A stretch of 64,000 bases of DNA. Source: Paramecium pentaurelia (Eukaryota; Ciliophora; Oligohymenophorea; Peniculida; Parameciidae). The translations under genes were made by a program, and so were the position numbers. The DNA lies in the NCBI GenBank assembly GCA_905183005.1, contig CAJJDO010000079.1:402249-466248 (forward strand). Reading direction: 5' to 3'. The notes beneath the pieces are model-generated. The model searched no databases. It worked only from the letters and a program-made list of their open reading frames with translations, and was not told the DNA's origin. The stretch's first letter is position 1; each line of letters starts with the position of its first letter. Of the stretch, positions 1-13,090 are shown one piece after another.

Positions 1-3000
1 CATTTTGCTTGAAATAAATTTTATTAAGTTTAACAATTTGTGGTTGTATTTGATTCATTTGATTTCAGAATTTTAGATATTTGGAATTGTAGTATTAAAT
101 TTAAACGAAGAATTACTTTAATTACCATTAATGAATATTGATTATGGATTGAATATTATTTCAATTATTTCAAGGCCATATAAATTAATTGTTGAAGATA
201 GCTTTTTTTAATATTCCTACATTATTCCATTAACATTAATATCCTTATATATATTCCACTAATTGATTACATTTTTTTTATTTTCAAACTAGTCCTAAAA
301 AAATATAATGGAATATGTAATGAAAAGCAATAATATTAAACTTATTTTTCATAGTATAAGTATAATGTTTTTAGCAATTTTTGACAAACTATTATGTATA
401 CCATGTATTCAATTAGTATGTTATTCAATTGAACAAAATATTAATAATGAATTCTTTGGAGCAACAGAATTTATTAATATATTGTTTTCAATATTGACAT
501 TAATTCTAATATTATGGATCCAATTATTATATTTAATGTTTGTGAAGGAAGCTATTACATTAAATTTGTTTAATTTTAAAGTACTTATATTTTAAGGATT
601 GGATTACTTTTATACATTTATAATTTATATTATAGTAATAATAGACTGTATGAATTTAGAAATGAAGGTAAAGAATTATCTAATTTTTATTATGTTTATA
701 ATTTCATCAGTATTTAAATTAAATTAATTATTAAATAAATATCAATACGTTAGCAACATATAAGATTACTTAATCAATTTGAATGTAGCTTTTATATTGA
801 TCTCAATACTATTAATTGGAAATAGTTTTATAGAAGAAAAACAAAATTTAATAATCATAATTATTATTGTTCCTAGTTTAGCAATAGCATTAATTTAATA
901 AATAAAAAAAAAAATAGATTTCAATATGCTTATAAGACTACCTGAAAATTAATCTACTTAAACATAACAATATTTAATATCTATATTTTAATAAAAAGAT
1001 TAATTGAATAGAGTTTAATAATTTAGTCTATCATTATTTTTATTTCATCATAAAAATAATTGTCTAGAAAAATCATGTTCATGTAAAAAATAAGGATTGG
1101 AGAATGAAATAAAATTAAAATAATTATACTTAAAATAATTAATATTAGAGTTTGGAAAATCTATTAATAAATTAACTGATTAAAGTTTAAAAGGATTCTA
1201 TTGTTTATTTTATATATAAAGTCTCATTGCAATTAATTAATCAGTCAAGGCATATCAATAAACAAATATATTATTACTCAAGTAAAGTGTTCATTCAATG
1301 AATGATTAATAGAATATTTTTAGTGAATAAACTACTTATTCAATGACAGTTGAAGAGAATTAGAATGTTTATAAGAAGAAGAGCAACACTGATATGATTC
1401 ATAGACTTGAAAAGATCTCCTTAAATTATATTAGTTATATTAATAAAATTAAAATAAACATTATATTAGAGATAGCTAAATAAAATTTAATTTCAAGTTT
1501 TAGTTTTGGAAATGTAATTTAAAAGACTTAATTAAGTTAAAGTGTACAATTATTTATGAAAGTTGAAGAGTAACATCAATAATTAAAACAGAATATAACA
1601 AATATAATAAATAGAAAAAAAGATATATTCATGATAATGTCTTCAACTACTAAATTAAATCCTGAAAGATTCTTAAATCAATGTTTAGATTTAATAAGAA
1701 GAATAAACTTTATGGAAAATGAGTTATAACATTTATTTTAAGAATTCCCAAGTAAGAAAATGCAATCTATTTATTCATTTTATTGTGCTGAAATTTTGAA
1801 TAATTTTATGTAAGCTTATAGGATTATAAATTATAATACAATATCAGATAATGCTTTAATTAAAATTTAAAGAAATTATTCAGTTGATTTATTAACTACT
1901 TAATTACATTATATGATCTTAATTATGGATCATTAAGGAACAGGTTTATAGATAGTAGAAAGATCACATCAAATGCATAAAATAATTGAATATGATTAAT
2001 AAGAATTTAAGGAAATTAAATCTATACTTTCCTTATTACCAAAAGGATTTTCAACTATTCATAAACATTTGATTGAAGATTTTTTAATTTCTGGACGATC
2101 TAAATTTTTTAGAGAGTAAAATGTAAATTTAATTTTATAAAGAGACTCTTTTTTATGTGCAGTTGACTTTTTCTTTGATTTTGATTTAACTAAATTATAA
2201 GAATTAACCTTTTAAGTGTTTTTCTCTGAAAACAATGCAACTAATTCATATCTTATTTTAAATAATAAACATCTTATACTAGGTGTAACTAGAGAATTAT
2301 GTAAATAATTAAAACTTGAAGAAAATGAATAGTAAAAATTACCAGATTAAATATATTTAATGGATATTCAATAACTTATACCAGAATACTTTACATTAAT
2401 AGATTAAAATAAAATTGATAAAAGTTAACCATTTTCTAATGTTTAAATTATATTTAATGATAAAAATCAAACTATTTAAAAATCTATCTCAAATGATACT
2501 AAGAAAACTACTGAATAAATTAGATTCTATTATGCAAATATAGTTGTTACTATAAGATTAACTCATTCAATTATTGAAATAAAAAATGTTGTGGAATCAA
2601 AAAAATCTATCTAATAAGAATCTATAGTTGATTATGATAATTTTGAATAAGAATGTTATGATTTTATAGAAGAATTTCATATTCAATAACCTAATTAATA
2701 TAATAATGATTTATTTCCTAAATTAAAAAAAGGAATTGATATTTAAAATGATTGTTATATTTAAGAAGAAATAAATGAAAATGTTGATTAAATTGATACA
2801 AATAGAATAATATCTTAATAATAAAGATAATTGATTTCAGAATCAATATAATAATATGAATTAATTAGTCCTGGTAGAAGTAATAGATAATTGATAGATA
2901 AAACTAATAGTTTTGCAACACATTAAATAAATTAAAGTTGTTAATAAAGATTCTTTTAACATTAAAATGAAGAAAAAGAAAAGGAATAATCATAATCCAA

Positions 3001-4918
3001 TCAATCATATGCTGAAAAAGGATTTGCAAAATTTAATAATGAATAAAATTAATAAAATGCAGAAATTAGAGAAAATTTAAGATAATAATTAAATGAAGAA
3101 AATTAAACAACTTTACAAGCTAAAAAAATTAATTTAGATAATGCAGCATCTAGTACTTTGGGAACATTTTCTTAAAACTTTTAACTATTTAAAAAGTACG
3201 AATTATTACAATAAATTGTTTCATCTATTAAATTTTCAATTATGTTTGATTTAATGATATTCTCACTTTTAATTGTATCATTGATATCAATTATCTTTGC
3301 TATCATTTTAATCAATAATTCAAGTACAGATATATATAGTGCTTTGAATTAAATGTAAATGTTAGAATTTTATACATCTTTTATGAATCCTTGCTATTTA
3401 TTTTTATCATCATTTTCATCTACTTATAATTATATGAATGGATCATTTGAACATAATTAATTATAAAACATTCAATCTTTAATATAATATAATCAATATA
3501 CTATAAACCAATCCTTTATAGACATTAAAAAAAGTTATTCAATTTAATCTTAAGGTAATTTACTATAATAAGACCTTTCAACTACTTTTATAGATTTTAA
3601 ATATATTAAAGGAATTGAATTTACATCTGAATAAATATCATTACGTGAAGCAATTTTTTTAATTATTCAATACCATTATAATTTTTAATCCATCTATACA
3701 TAAGAAAATGGGTTAGAATAAATGATTTAATAATTAATATCATATTTAATAAATTTAGATGATGTTAATAAAGAAATACTTAATTTAAACACAGAAATAA
3801 TTACATATATTAGTGATAACCATTTTTTATTGTAATAAAAATGGATTATAGTTTGTCTTAGATGTACTTATTTAATACTATTATTTTAACTTTCTGCATG
3901 GCTATTATACATTAAACACATTAGAAAATATTCTAAAATTTTGAAATTGTTTTAGAAAGTAGATATTGTTTGGGTGTTAAGAGACTTGGAAAGATGTAAA
4001 GAGTTATTGAATTTACTTAATAAAGATTCTAATTTAATGTTTAGATATAAATTTAATATATTTTTAAAAGAAAGATTCTTTAAAAGTGAATTATCTAAGA
4101 AACACATTATACAAGACAAAATTAAGAGAACAGGATTCATAAAATTGGATAATAAATAAAAACTATTATTAAGTAGGTTAGGTAGTTTTATTTTATATTC
4201 AATTCTATTTTGTGTATTCTTTATTTATTCATTTATTATGAATTTATAGGGAATTAATTTTATGGATTATTATCAAATGAAGAGTTTGTAATATAATTAA
4301 ATTGGTGAATTTGGTATATCTATTCCTAAAGCTTATAGCTTAAGAGAAGTATTATATTTTAAAAGTAATAACTTTATTGGATATGAATATATATCATATA
4401 ATTTAACTGATCAATATTTATTAATCATATAAAATAGTTTAGATAGTTTGAGTAATTTCTTATAAACCTATACTTTTACTGATAGTAATTATCATGATTA
4501 AAATCTATTGGATTTGAATAATAAAACATTATGTGAAATAGAAAGTATTTCAAAAACATTTGATTTGTAATAATAATTTTTATGCAAATAAATTTACGAT
4601 AATGTTATGGATAGAGGTCTCTCTATTACAATAACTAAAATTAGAGATATATTATTGACTGAAATGAATAATTCTTAATTATTTTCATAAAGAATAAATC
4701 CACCATTTAATGAAATAGAAATTGGAATATATTTGAGTGTTATTATTATGAATGTTTTGTAAACCATCAAAACACAACTTTCAGATTAAGCAGATTAATT
4801 AAATATGACTATTTAGGTAATTCTAGAATCATATATTAGATTGTTTCCATTATTTATTTAGTGTTTACATTCCTAAAAATAGGGTTCATATTATTATTTG
4901 TTAGAACCCATTATTTGA
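1..4918 (+). CDS. TmcB-like multi-pass membrane protein, 5' end outside window
   Basis: The frame whose codons start at position 2 is open from the left edge to a TGA at 4916-4918, about 1,638 codons, so the start lies outside the window. No intron is needed. Seen in order: several hydrophobic spans (to about residue 300), a His/Cys cluster HHKNNCLEKSCSCKKQ near 1044-1092, a long helical region, a stretch with PKGFSTIHKHLIEDFL near 2040, a glutamine-rich linker, and three further membrane spans near 3235-3310, 3840-3900 and 4165-4240. This order (spans, CxC cluster, TPR-like helices, PAS-like part, C-terminal spans) matches the large ciliate family annotated as TmcB/TmcC-like (tiny macrocysts). 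Function is not established; a sensory membrane role is inference. An alternative last exon (22-nt intron at 4861-4882) would add about 30 residues and cannot be excluded. Confidence 0.75.
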
Positions 4919-5480
4919 ACGAATTTTAAAATATTAAAAAAATAACTATCTTATTACCATAGGCTGCATTATTTATTGATGATTTATTTGAAAGGCAGCT
5001 TAGATAATTAATTGCTAAAGAAAATCTCGTTTGATCTTGTATGAAAATTTATTAGAATATTTAATATTTTTATTTTTATTTAACCTTTGGTGATATTCTC
5101 TTCATAATTTAAAATGTCTTTGAGAAATTGAAATAACTAAATAATATTGCTATATTGTTTAAATAAAAGTAAATTAATACTGTCATTGTTAATGCATCGT
5201 TGAATCATATGACATATCTAAGTTTGCTAAATTTTACAGTTTATTTAATTTGATTGGTTCAACATCAATTATCATTGTTGGATGCAATTTATGAACTATT
5301 TAATATCGATACATCAATAATATCAACATCATCAAAACTATTATTGCTCCTGATTATATAATGATAATAGCAAAACACTCTGTTGGTATTTTAGAACATA
5401 GTTCCACTCCCATTAAATATATAAGAGATATTTTGTAAATTTAAAATTATTATTATTTATCAATATAATCTCTATATTAA
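4919..5480 (+). pseudogene. decayed TmcB-like fragment downstream of the first gene
   Basis: Peptides that look coding appear in changing frames and are broken by TGA. Examples are TFGDILFIIQNVFEKLKQ near 5080-5135, SKFAKFYSLFNLIGS near 5220-5265 and INIIKTIIAPDYIMIIAKHS near 5310-5380. The last two resemble the PAS-like part of TmcB-like proteins, where a motif of the type NIN..iP..I...H is usual. I infer remains of a second gene of the same family as the one upstream. Poor sequence quality near a contig end is an alternative, because the fragment runs into the duplicated block beside an N. Confidence 0.4.
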
Positions 5481-6446
5481 TTTTATTTCCAGTTATTATT
5501 AAATTGTTTATAATAAATACTTATTAGAAATCAGTTAATATCATACTTTGAAATCATTTCATAGGATTTTATAAATATTTATATCCTATATCAATTATAA
5601 AAAAATAATGAAAGAATCAATATTTTTAAGGAATACTAATCATATCTATGTTCTAGATTTCTACTTTTATCTCTCTCTTTTTCAAATTTATGGCAATTAA
5701 ATTAAATTTATATTTTTCATATATGTTTTTTATAATAATTTGAACTTTTATTTAAATGTATTGAATATTTATAAATACCTTATCTTATAAAATAAGCATA
5801 AGGATTGATAATGAAATCAACTTATTGAATGAGATGCATTGAAATTTTAATCAGAATATATTTTTTAAGGGATATTAATTTATTCAACATAAAATCATAA
5901 AGTTGGAACTTTAATAATGAAAGAACTTTAAATTCTCCTTACATTAAAATCATTAATTTATCTGTAGAAATTATCTAACATTTATTATTTGATATTTAAA
6001 TATTATGATAATAATTTATCTAATTAGTGAATTAATATATATTTTAACATGTCTGATTTATTACTATTTAACTTCCTGAATGTCTCACTAAGCTAACAAG
6101 GGATTTTCAGTAAAATTTAATTAACAAACTAACTTGAATTTTATGCTTATTTTTTATATTTGAAACCAATTCTTAAATTACTATGAAAAACTTTATTTAG
6201 ACTAAATTGATTCTCTAATATCCCCATTATCTAATATCCCCATTGTTTGTCATCATAGTTTTGCAAAAGGCTTCTTTGTTTAAAATTATACAAAATATAG
6301 AAATAATAACAAAAATTTTAGTTTATATGAAAATCATGCTATCTCTATTAGACAATCTTTCGGTGAGAATTTCTGATTAACCAATGAACTAAATTGATAA
6401 TTGACATGAAATATCAACATGAAATTACTTACTCAACAATTGTAAT
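5345..6446. repeat. direct repeat, copy 1 of 2 (1,102 bp)
   Basis: This block is repeated with no difference that I could find at 6448-7549, an offset of exactly 1,103 bp. The copies are separated by one N at 6447. It is AT-rich and has no intact gene. Confidence 0.93.
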
Positions 6447-6447
6447 N
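6447..6447. other. ambiguous base N, probable contig junction
   Basis: A single N sits exactly between two 1,102-bp direct copies. This is what remains when two contigs sharing an end are placed side by side without merging the overlap. Confidence 0.9.
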
Positions 6448-7549
6448 TGCTCCTGATTATATAATGATAATAGCAAAACACTCTGTTGGTATTTTAGAAC
6501 ATAGTTCCACTCCCATTAAATATATAAGAGATATTTTGTAAATTTAAAATTATTATTATTTATCAATATAATCTCTATATTAATTTTATTTCCAGTTATT
6601 ATTAAATTGTTTATAATAAATACTTATTAGAAATCAGTTAATATCATACTTTGAAATCATTTCATAGGATTTTATAAATATTTATATCCTATATCAATTA
6701 TAAAAAAATAATGAAAGAATCAATATTTTTAAGGAATACTAATCATATCTATGTTCTAGATTTCTACTTTTATCTCTCTCTTTTTCAAATTTATGGCAAT
6801 TAAATTAAATTTATATTTTTCATATATGTTTTTTATAATAATTTGAACTTTTATTTAAATGTATTGAATATTTATAAATACCTTATCTTATAAAATAAGC
6901 ATAAGGATTGATAATGAAATCAACTTATTGAATGAGATGCATTGAAATTTTAATCAGAATATATTTTTTAAGGGATATTAATTTATTCAACATAAAATCA
7001 TAAAGTTGGAACTTTAATAATGAAAGAACTTTAAATTCTCCTTACATTAAAATCATTAATTTATCTGTAGAAATTATCTAACATTTATTATTTGATATTT
7101 AAATATTATGATAATAATTTATCTAATTAGTGAATTAATATATATTTTAACATGTCTGATTTATTACTATTTAACTTCCTGAATGTCTCACTAAGCTAAC
7201 AAGGGATTTTCAGTAAAATTTAATTAACAAACTAACTTGAATTTTATGCTTATTTTTTATATTTGAAACCAATTCTTAAATTACTATGAAAAACTTTATT
7301 TAGACTAAATTGATTCTCTAATATCCCCATTATCTAATATCCCCATTGTTTGTCATCATAGTTTTGCAAAAGGCTTCTTTGTTTAAAATTATACAAAATA
7401 TAGAAATAATAACAAAAATTTTAGTTTATATGAAAATCATGCTATCTCTATTAGACAATCTTTCGGTGAGAATTTCTGATTAACCAATGAACTAAATTGA
7501 TAATTGACATGAAATATCAACATGAAATTACTTACTCAACAATTGTAAT
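6448..7549. repeat. direct repeat, copy 2 of 2 (1,102 bp)
   Basis: Second copy of 5345-6446. It begins immediately after the N and ends at the TGTAAT at 7544-7549, where unique sequence resumes. It is probably the same genomic locus counted twice. Confidence 0.93.
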
Positions 7550-8367
7550 AAATAAAATAAAATAAAATATTTAGTAGATGATTTTTGCTATCATTATTAC
7601 TTTTGATAATTGGATAATAAAAGAAAATAATGTTTAATAATGATTAAAGAGATCATCATTTCAGAGTTTAAGAAAATACTATATTTTATGTTATTTCCTA
7701 TAATTGTAATCTAAATCAAATGATTTATTGATTTGTAATATCTATATTAAAGAAAAGCTTATCTTATATAAATAGTGATAAGAAATGAGAATGAATAGTT
7801 AAACAATATATTTATTTATAAATATCAATATATATAAATATATTATAATTATACAAAAAAGTATTACAATCGCAGTCTAAATTCTAACTATTTCAAAATT
7901 TAACGTGGAGAAGATTAGTCTATGATGATAATATTGTTAATAAGAGAGAAAGATATATTATAATAAGAATTATAAGATAGCAACATTATTAGAGAGCTTT
8001 TGTTGGCAGTTTTATTTTAATATCTATTATGTTGTTATTTCTTGATTTGTAAAGTCCTTTGATAATATTTTAAAAATGTGGATTATCTTGTAAAATGAGG
8101 TAATGATGACAAAATCATGTTTAATTGTTTTAAGAAATAACAGATATTAGTAAAGTTGAGTAGAGGGTTGGTAAAATAATTTTTGATATATATAAAATTT
8201 TAGGTTAGATAAAATATTTCATTTTGTAATAGAAAAAATGAAAGTAAGTTTGAATTTATGAGTATGATAATACCTAACTTACCGTTTTATTCTGATTTAT
8301 ACTTATACCTAGTTTGGGTTTTAAATATAACTTAACAACATAAATAAATAATTAATTTATTTTTTAG
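7550..8367. other. no assignable gene
   Basis: AT-rich sequence. A plus-strand stretch near 7905-8080 has coding-like peptides (for example WRRLVYDDNIVNKRERY) that change frame or meet TGA, so I take it as decayed or low-quality sequence. The last part is the upstream region of the MYB gene. Confidence 0.5.
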
Positions 8368-9472
8368 ATGATAAAGAAAAGGATTAGTAAAGATTAAAAT
8401 AATTGTAAAAAATACAAAAATTCTAATAAATCCAGGAAATACTGGACAGAGGAAGAAGATAATATATTAAAATCAACTGTTTCAATGCATGGGTCAGATT
8501 GGAAACTTATAGCAGAGTATTTGAATGGACGAAATGCCAGTTAATGTGCTTAAAGATGGAAGAGAGTCAAGCCTGATACAGTAATAATAGATTAATACAA
8601 TTTCTAGGAAGAAAAAAATTAAAAATGGACATCTGAAGAAGATGAAGAAGTTAAGAGGTTAACGAAAGAATATAAGTTTGATTGGAAGGTGATTGCTCGT
8701 TTTCTCTCTAATAGAACTGGAAGGCAAATTAGAGAACGATATATAAATCATTTAGACCCAAATATAAGTACTAAGGCATGGAGTTAATAAGAAGATTTAA
8801 AAATATGGAACTTATATAAAAAGATAGGTTCGAGATGGTCTGAGATGGCAAAGAAACTAAAAGGAAGACCAGTAATTTTTTAATTTATTATTTTTCTAGG
8901 AGAACATGATAAAGAATAGATTTTACGGATATATTAGAAAAAATTATGCTAAGCAAGAAAATCCTTACTATATTATACCAAATCAAAAGAGATAGCTCAT
9001 TAAAGAGGAGGATCAAGTTGAAATGTTAAATAATTAAAATACTCTTGAAACAGGAATTGAAGATATTGAGCCACAAATCATGGAACAAATTTAATAAAAT
9101 AAATCAATATAATAATAAGAAGAATAAGTTTAATCAGGCATTAATTCTATATTATAATCACTCTAATCTGATAAGTTAAATGTTAGTATTATAAGCAATC
9201 ATCAAGATGTCCATCAATTGTAATTATTTCATAAAATGTTTATTGAATCATCAGAAAATGAGTTTTTAAAAGTTGACCATCACCTAGTTAATTTTTTATC
9301 AAACGAAAGCAATATTAATAGTTATGCTAACAGTCATAACTAATTTACATTCACTCCTTAAAAAGAAGAAGAGAATGATAACTTTATCAATCAATTTTTA
9401 TAATTTGACGGTTCCTCTGTACCTGTACGAATGAGAGCCGATATATTTGAAGAATTTTCTAAATTCTCTTGA
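8368..9472 (+). CDS. three-repeat MYB (c-Myb-type) DNA-binding protein
   Basis: Two exons (8368-8871, 8900-9472) joined by a 28-nt intron give 358 residues and end at TGA. Three MYB/SANT repeats fill the N-terminal half: about residues 23-75 (WTEEEDNILKS...DWKLIAEYLNGRNASQCAQRW), 83-133 (WTSEEDEEVKRL...DWKVIARFLSNRTGRQIRERY) and 137-187 (WSQQEDLKIWNL...RWSEMAKKLKGR, then NMIKNRFYGYIRK). The intron falls inside the third repeat and its removal restores the recognition helix. In the third repeat the first tryptophan is kept; R1-R2-R3 order is that of animal c-Myb and plant 3R-MYB regulators. The C-terminal half is glutamine/asparagine-rich. Expected role: sequence-specific nuclear transcription factor, perhaps cell-cycle linked by analogy. 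The ATG at 8368 directly precedes a basic stretch; no earlier in-frame start is supported. Confidence 0.9.
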
Positions 9473-10445
9473 TTTGAGTACTAAAAACCTCAACAATAGA
9501 TTTTGATTATATATCGAGTCATTTAAATTATATTTATAAATAAAAAGTCAATTAAGTGATAGAAATATTTAAGTACTTAAAGCCATTCTTTAAAATGTCT
9601 ATGTTCAAATATTAATTACGTTTCTTTTTAAAATTGCCTAAAATATATTTGAATTTGTATAAATAAAAATATATACATTTCAATAAAATATCACACTCTA
9701 ATAAAAATCAAAGTAATTTAAACATTCTAGTGAGAGTATATCTGATAAAATTATATAAAATATCATTAAAATCAATTTCATAAATTTAGTGGCATAATTA
9801 TCAAGATAACAAATTTGTAGATTAAAAAATACCAGAAAATTTATTCCCTTTATATTATAATTTTCTATTAAAATTCACCTGAAAAATAGAAGAATTTAAT
9901 GAGATAATATGATTTTAATAAAGAAGAACCTCTAAAAATATCTTAACATCCTTTGAATTAATTAAAATGTTAAAGAAGTGTTAATTTTTAATTAATTCAT
10001 ATTAGATATACTATATTTATAAAGGTGGTGATTATCCTATTTATTTCTATGCAAAATATCAATATCTTCACATTTACTTACATTTAAAAAAAAATCAATA
10101 TTAATAAATAAAGACAAAATCTCAAATATGCTATAAAATAATCACACAGTTAAAGAGCACCTTTAATCAAAATGATTTTGATTTCATAAAGAGAAAGGGT
10201 TTTTTAATTTTCAAGTATTAAATTGGGAATACCAAAAGAAGGCTATGTATATAGTATTTAATTTTATCATTTTTTTTGAATATTAAAGAAAAATATGATT
10301 ATTTGTGATATTATTTTATTTTTTTAATGTCAATTTTGTTGATCTATATGGTAAATTTGAATTATTATTATTGATTTTTTTGCATATTCTTTTAAATGAA
10401 TAATTTTCAAAAGCTGCTTGAAATAATTAAATAAAAATATTATTG
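9473..10445. other. no assignable gene; possible 5' exons of the next gene
   Basis: AT-rich sequence. A plus-strand frame opens at ATG 9899 and stays open past 10300 (for example QNDFDFIKRKGFLIF near 10165-10210). A neighbouring frame gives IPKEGYVYSI near 10230-10260, faintly like the start of an ANTH domain. I could not join these to the following gene with introns of normal length. Confidence 0.3.
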
Positions 10446-11821
10446 ATGAAATCATTCAGTAATTTATTATCATCTTTTGTTTCAAAGTAATACACACCCT
10501 TTTTACAAAAACTGAATAATTGTTCCTTATTGTAGAATACTCCGACCATCTTAATGACAGACATATTGTATTTGATTGAATGCTTCGAAGGATTTGGTCC
10601 AGAATGCAAAGGAATTTAACCAACTGGGCAAGAATACTTACAATAATTTTTCAAAGTGATTAATAATAAAAACTTGGATGGTTTCATTGGAATTAAAATA
10701 ATTCTAACCATTCATTTAATTCTATATGAATTTTAAATAGGAGATTCCATTGCAGAATAAATGATAAAAGAAGGATCAGTACTTCATGTCTAATAAAATC
10801 AATAATTCAGTAGGTTTACTTAAAATTATCTGATGTATTTGTTGAAATTAGCATAAAATTTAAAATTGTTTTATGCTTGTAAAATAGGTTAGTATCCTAT
10901 TTTTGATTAAGATTTAACATAAATGTAATGTTAATAAAATACAAGAGATCAACAATTTTAATAATTTTAAATTTTGAATAAAAACAGTAATTTTAGAGAT
11001 ACATAATTGCAATATCGGAATTATCAACAAAAGAAATTAGAATTGAATAAGCAATAATCAACAGGAAGTATTACGATAGAATAGAAAATAATATATTTAT
11101 TTAAATTGCACAATTTACTAAATTAATGTATATAGGTATAAAATATATGTATAAATACATTAAAATAAATAGAAAATTAAGATTCCAAAAATATTTTCAT
11201 TGAATTAAGTTGTGTTCTTTGGAATGATTGCATGTTGATGTACAAATTTTCTTCATAAGAAGTATTATTTTCATATGATAATTTTAGTTATGCAAATTCC
11301 TTGATTCTTTTCGATAATTACCATCATAATAATTACTTTAAATTCAATAAATATATTTAGTAACTATAAACTCTTCCACTTAAATCAAATAATTATATCA
11401 AGATAGAAATTATTTCGATTCTTAAAATATTATAAAATAGCCATTTTGGTTTGAGGAAAATAAGTAATTATCTTAAGAGATTCAAAATAGAATAATTGAT
11501 AATAAAATGTAACAGATACCTGATTCAACAAGAAAGATGAATAAAGTATTAACTCCTTAAACATAATAAAACTAAATATCACCAACTAATATTGCTTAAC
11601 CATTCACTTCAAGAATAGGGAATTCTGAAATCTCTACAAAAACCACTATATTTTCATAACCATATTTCATTGCTAATAAAAAATTTTAACAATAAACAAA
11701 ACAGTTAGAAACTTAATAATCTACAAATAAGAGAATAAAAAGTCATTTTGGAAGCATATTCTCTGACGAATAATTAATTATATCTCCAAAAGAATCTTCA
11801 AAATTATAATAACAATTATGA
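10446..11821 (+). CDS. ANTH-domain (AP180/CALM-like) clathrin adaptor candidate
   Basis: Two exons (10446-11261, 11288-11821; 26-nt intron) give 449 residues ending at TGA. About residues 60-280 follow the helical pattern of the AP180 N-terminal homology domain: YLQQFFKVINNKNLDG, then FIGIKIILTIHLILYE where the family has vlKtLi.iH.ll.eG, then FTQNYLMYLLKLAQNLKL, and a later pair of helices ending DCMLMYKFSSQELCKFLDSF. The C-terminal part is rich in Q, N, S and T, as adaptor tails usually are; SQPYF and QPFWFEE are possible short linear motifs. Expected role: binding phosphoinositides and clathrin at the plasma membrane or trans-Golgi. The frame stays open for about 70 codons after the stop, but a convergent minus-strand ORF ends at 11984, so I accept the TGA. 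The true start may lie upstream. Confidence 0.65.
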
Positions 11822-11983
11822 TTAGTTGATTAAATACTTTATTTAGATTGTAATTAATCAGATAATTTATCATTATAAGAAAAGTCTGACAAATTAATTA
11901 GTATGATTAAAATGTTATCTCTGATTAGTTAGACAATTCTCATGTATTTTTAATTCAATTTCACTAAATATTAAAGATTCTTA

Positions 11984-12243
11984 TCAAGTATACAATTCAA
12001 CTTCATAAAGTATTTCTTAATTTTGTTGTATTGATTCCATCACTGTATACTCTCTTCTTTTATCAATACATTTATGATTTTCATTTTGAACTATTATTTT
12101 TTAATTTTGCATTAATAATCTCATGGTGTCTTCTTAAAAAATAAATTGAATTTATCAAAAATTATTTATAATTAAAATTGCTTTGCCTATATAAATTCTT
12201 CTAAATCTTTAAATCTTTGAAAAATACTAATATTAAAATTCAT
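11984..12243 (-). CDS. doubtful mini-gene, two overlapping ORFs
   Basis: On the minus strand an ATG at 12243 opens a 31-residue frame (12243-12228 joined to 12200-12121 across a 27-nt intron at 12201-12227) that ends MNFNI...FNLFFKKTP. Its TGA overlaps, as ATGA, the ATG at 12124 of a second 46-residue frame ending at 11984 (MRLLMQNQKIIVQ...ILYEVELYT). Both peptides have coding-like composition. They could be one gene with a frameshift, a start used internally, or chance. No family is recognised. Confidence 0.3.
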
Positions 12244-13090
12244 AGATTTAATTTATATTTATAAACTTCTTATTAATATTCATAATTTTGACGATTAAAC
12301 TATATATAATTATTGAAGCTTGTTTCAATATAAATTTAAAAGTTTTTAAAAAGTTCTTCATTTTTATTATTCTTATAATAAATAGAGTGAATATAGATTC
12401 TTTAAAAGATAGTATATTGTTTAATTTATAAAATATTTAAATTTGATCATTAAAATAATAAAAGTGAGGTTTACATGTGTAATAAGCTATTGAAAATTAA
12501 TGAAATAATGTAATATGAAATGATTGATAAAATAGTTTAGTTGAATATATTTTTCTTAATATATTATTGGTAATGAACATTGTTTATATAACAAATAGAT
12601 TTGATTTTACAATTCTTGGAGGTTTATTTTTTTATAATAATTTAACAATAATATTGTTATAATTTATACTTAGAAATAATTATTATAAAATTAATATCCT
12701 CTTAAAGAATTGATTTTCAATATATTAAAGCATTTTTTATTTTCATTCTTCAAAAAAGAATACTTGAGCTAAAGAAATATTATAAATCATCTTAATAATA
12801 CTACTGGAAATAAAATTATGATTTATAATTTTATCTAAAAATAAGTCTAAATTACATAAAATATAGACGTAATTCATAAGATTTAATAGTTTTTGGGTTT
12901 TATTGACTTAATACAAGTTAAAATAACTTAATTGTTTGCCAATATTTAATTATTATTTCAGATAGAATAAGTACATAATGAAAATAATTTATTAAATTCT
13001 TCTAATCTAAAAATCATTGAGCAGATAGAATATTGAGATGTAAATTTAAATACGGTCATCTTTTATTTGATGAGACAATAATATTTATAA
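12244..13090. other. intergenic, nothing recognised
   Basis: Very AT-rich sequence with no frame of convincing composition on either strand. Its right end is the upstream region of the 143-residue gene. Confidence 0.6.

Noticed and set aside
10427..10609. Minus-strand ORF whose extension contains LPYRSTKLTL, reminiscent of the kinesin motor motif
   Set aside because: The plus strand over the same bases encodes the start of the ANTH-like protein in a long, better-composed frame. The kinesin-like word is short, has no supporting P-loop or switch motifs, and the ORF starts at TTG.
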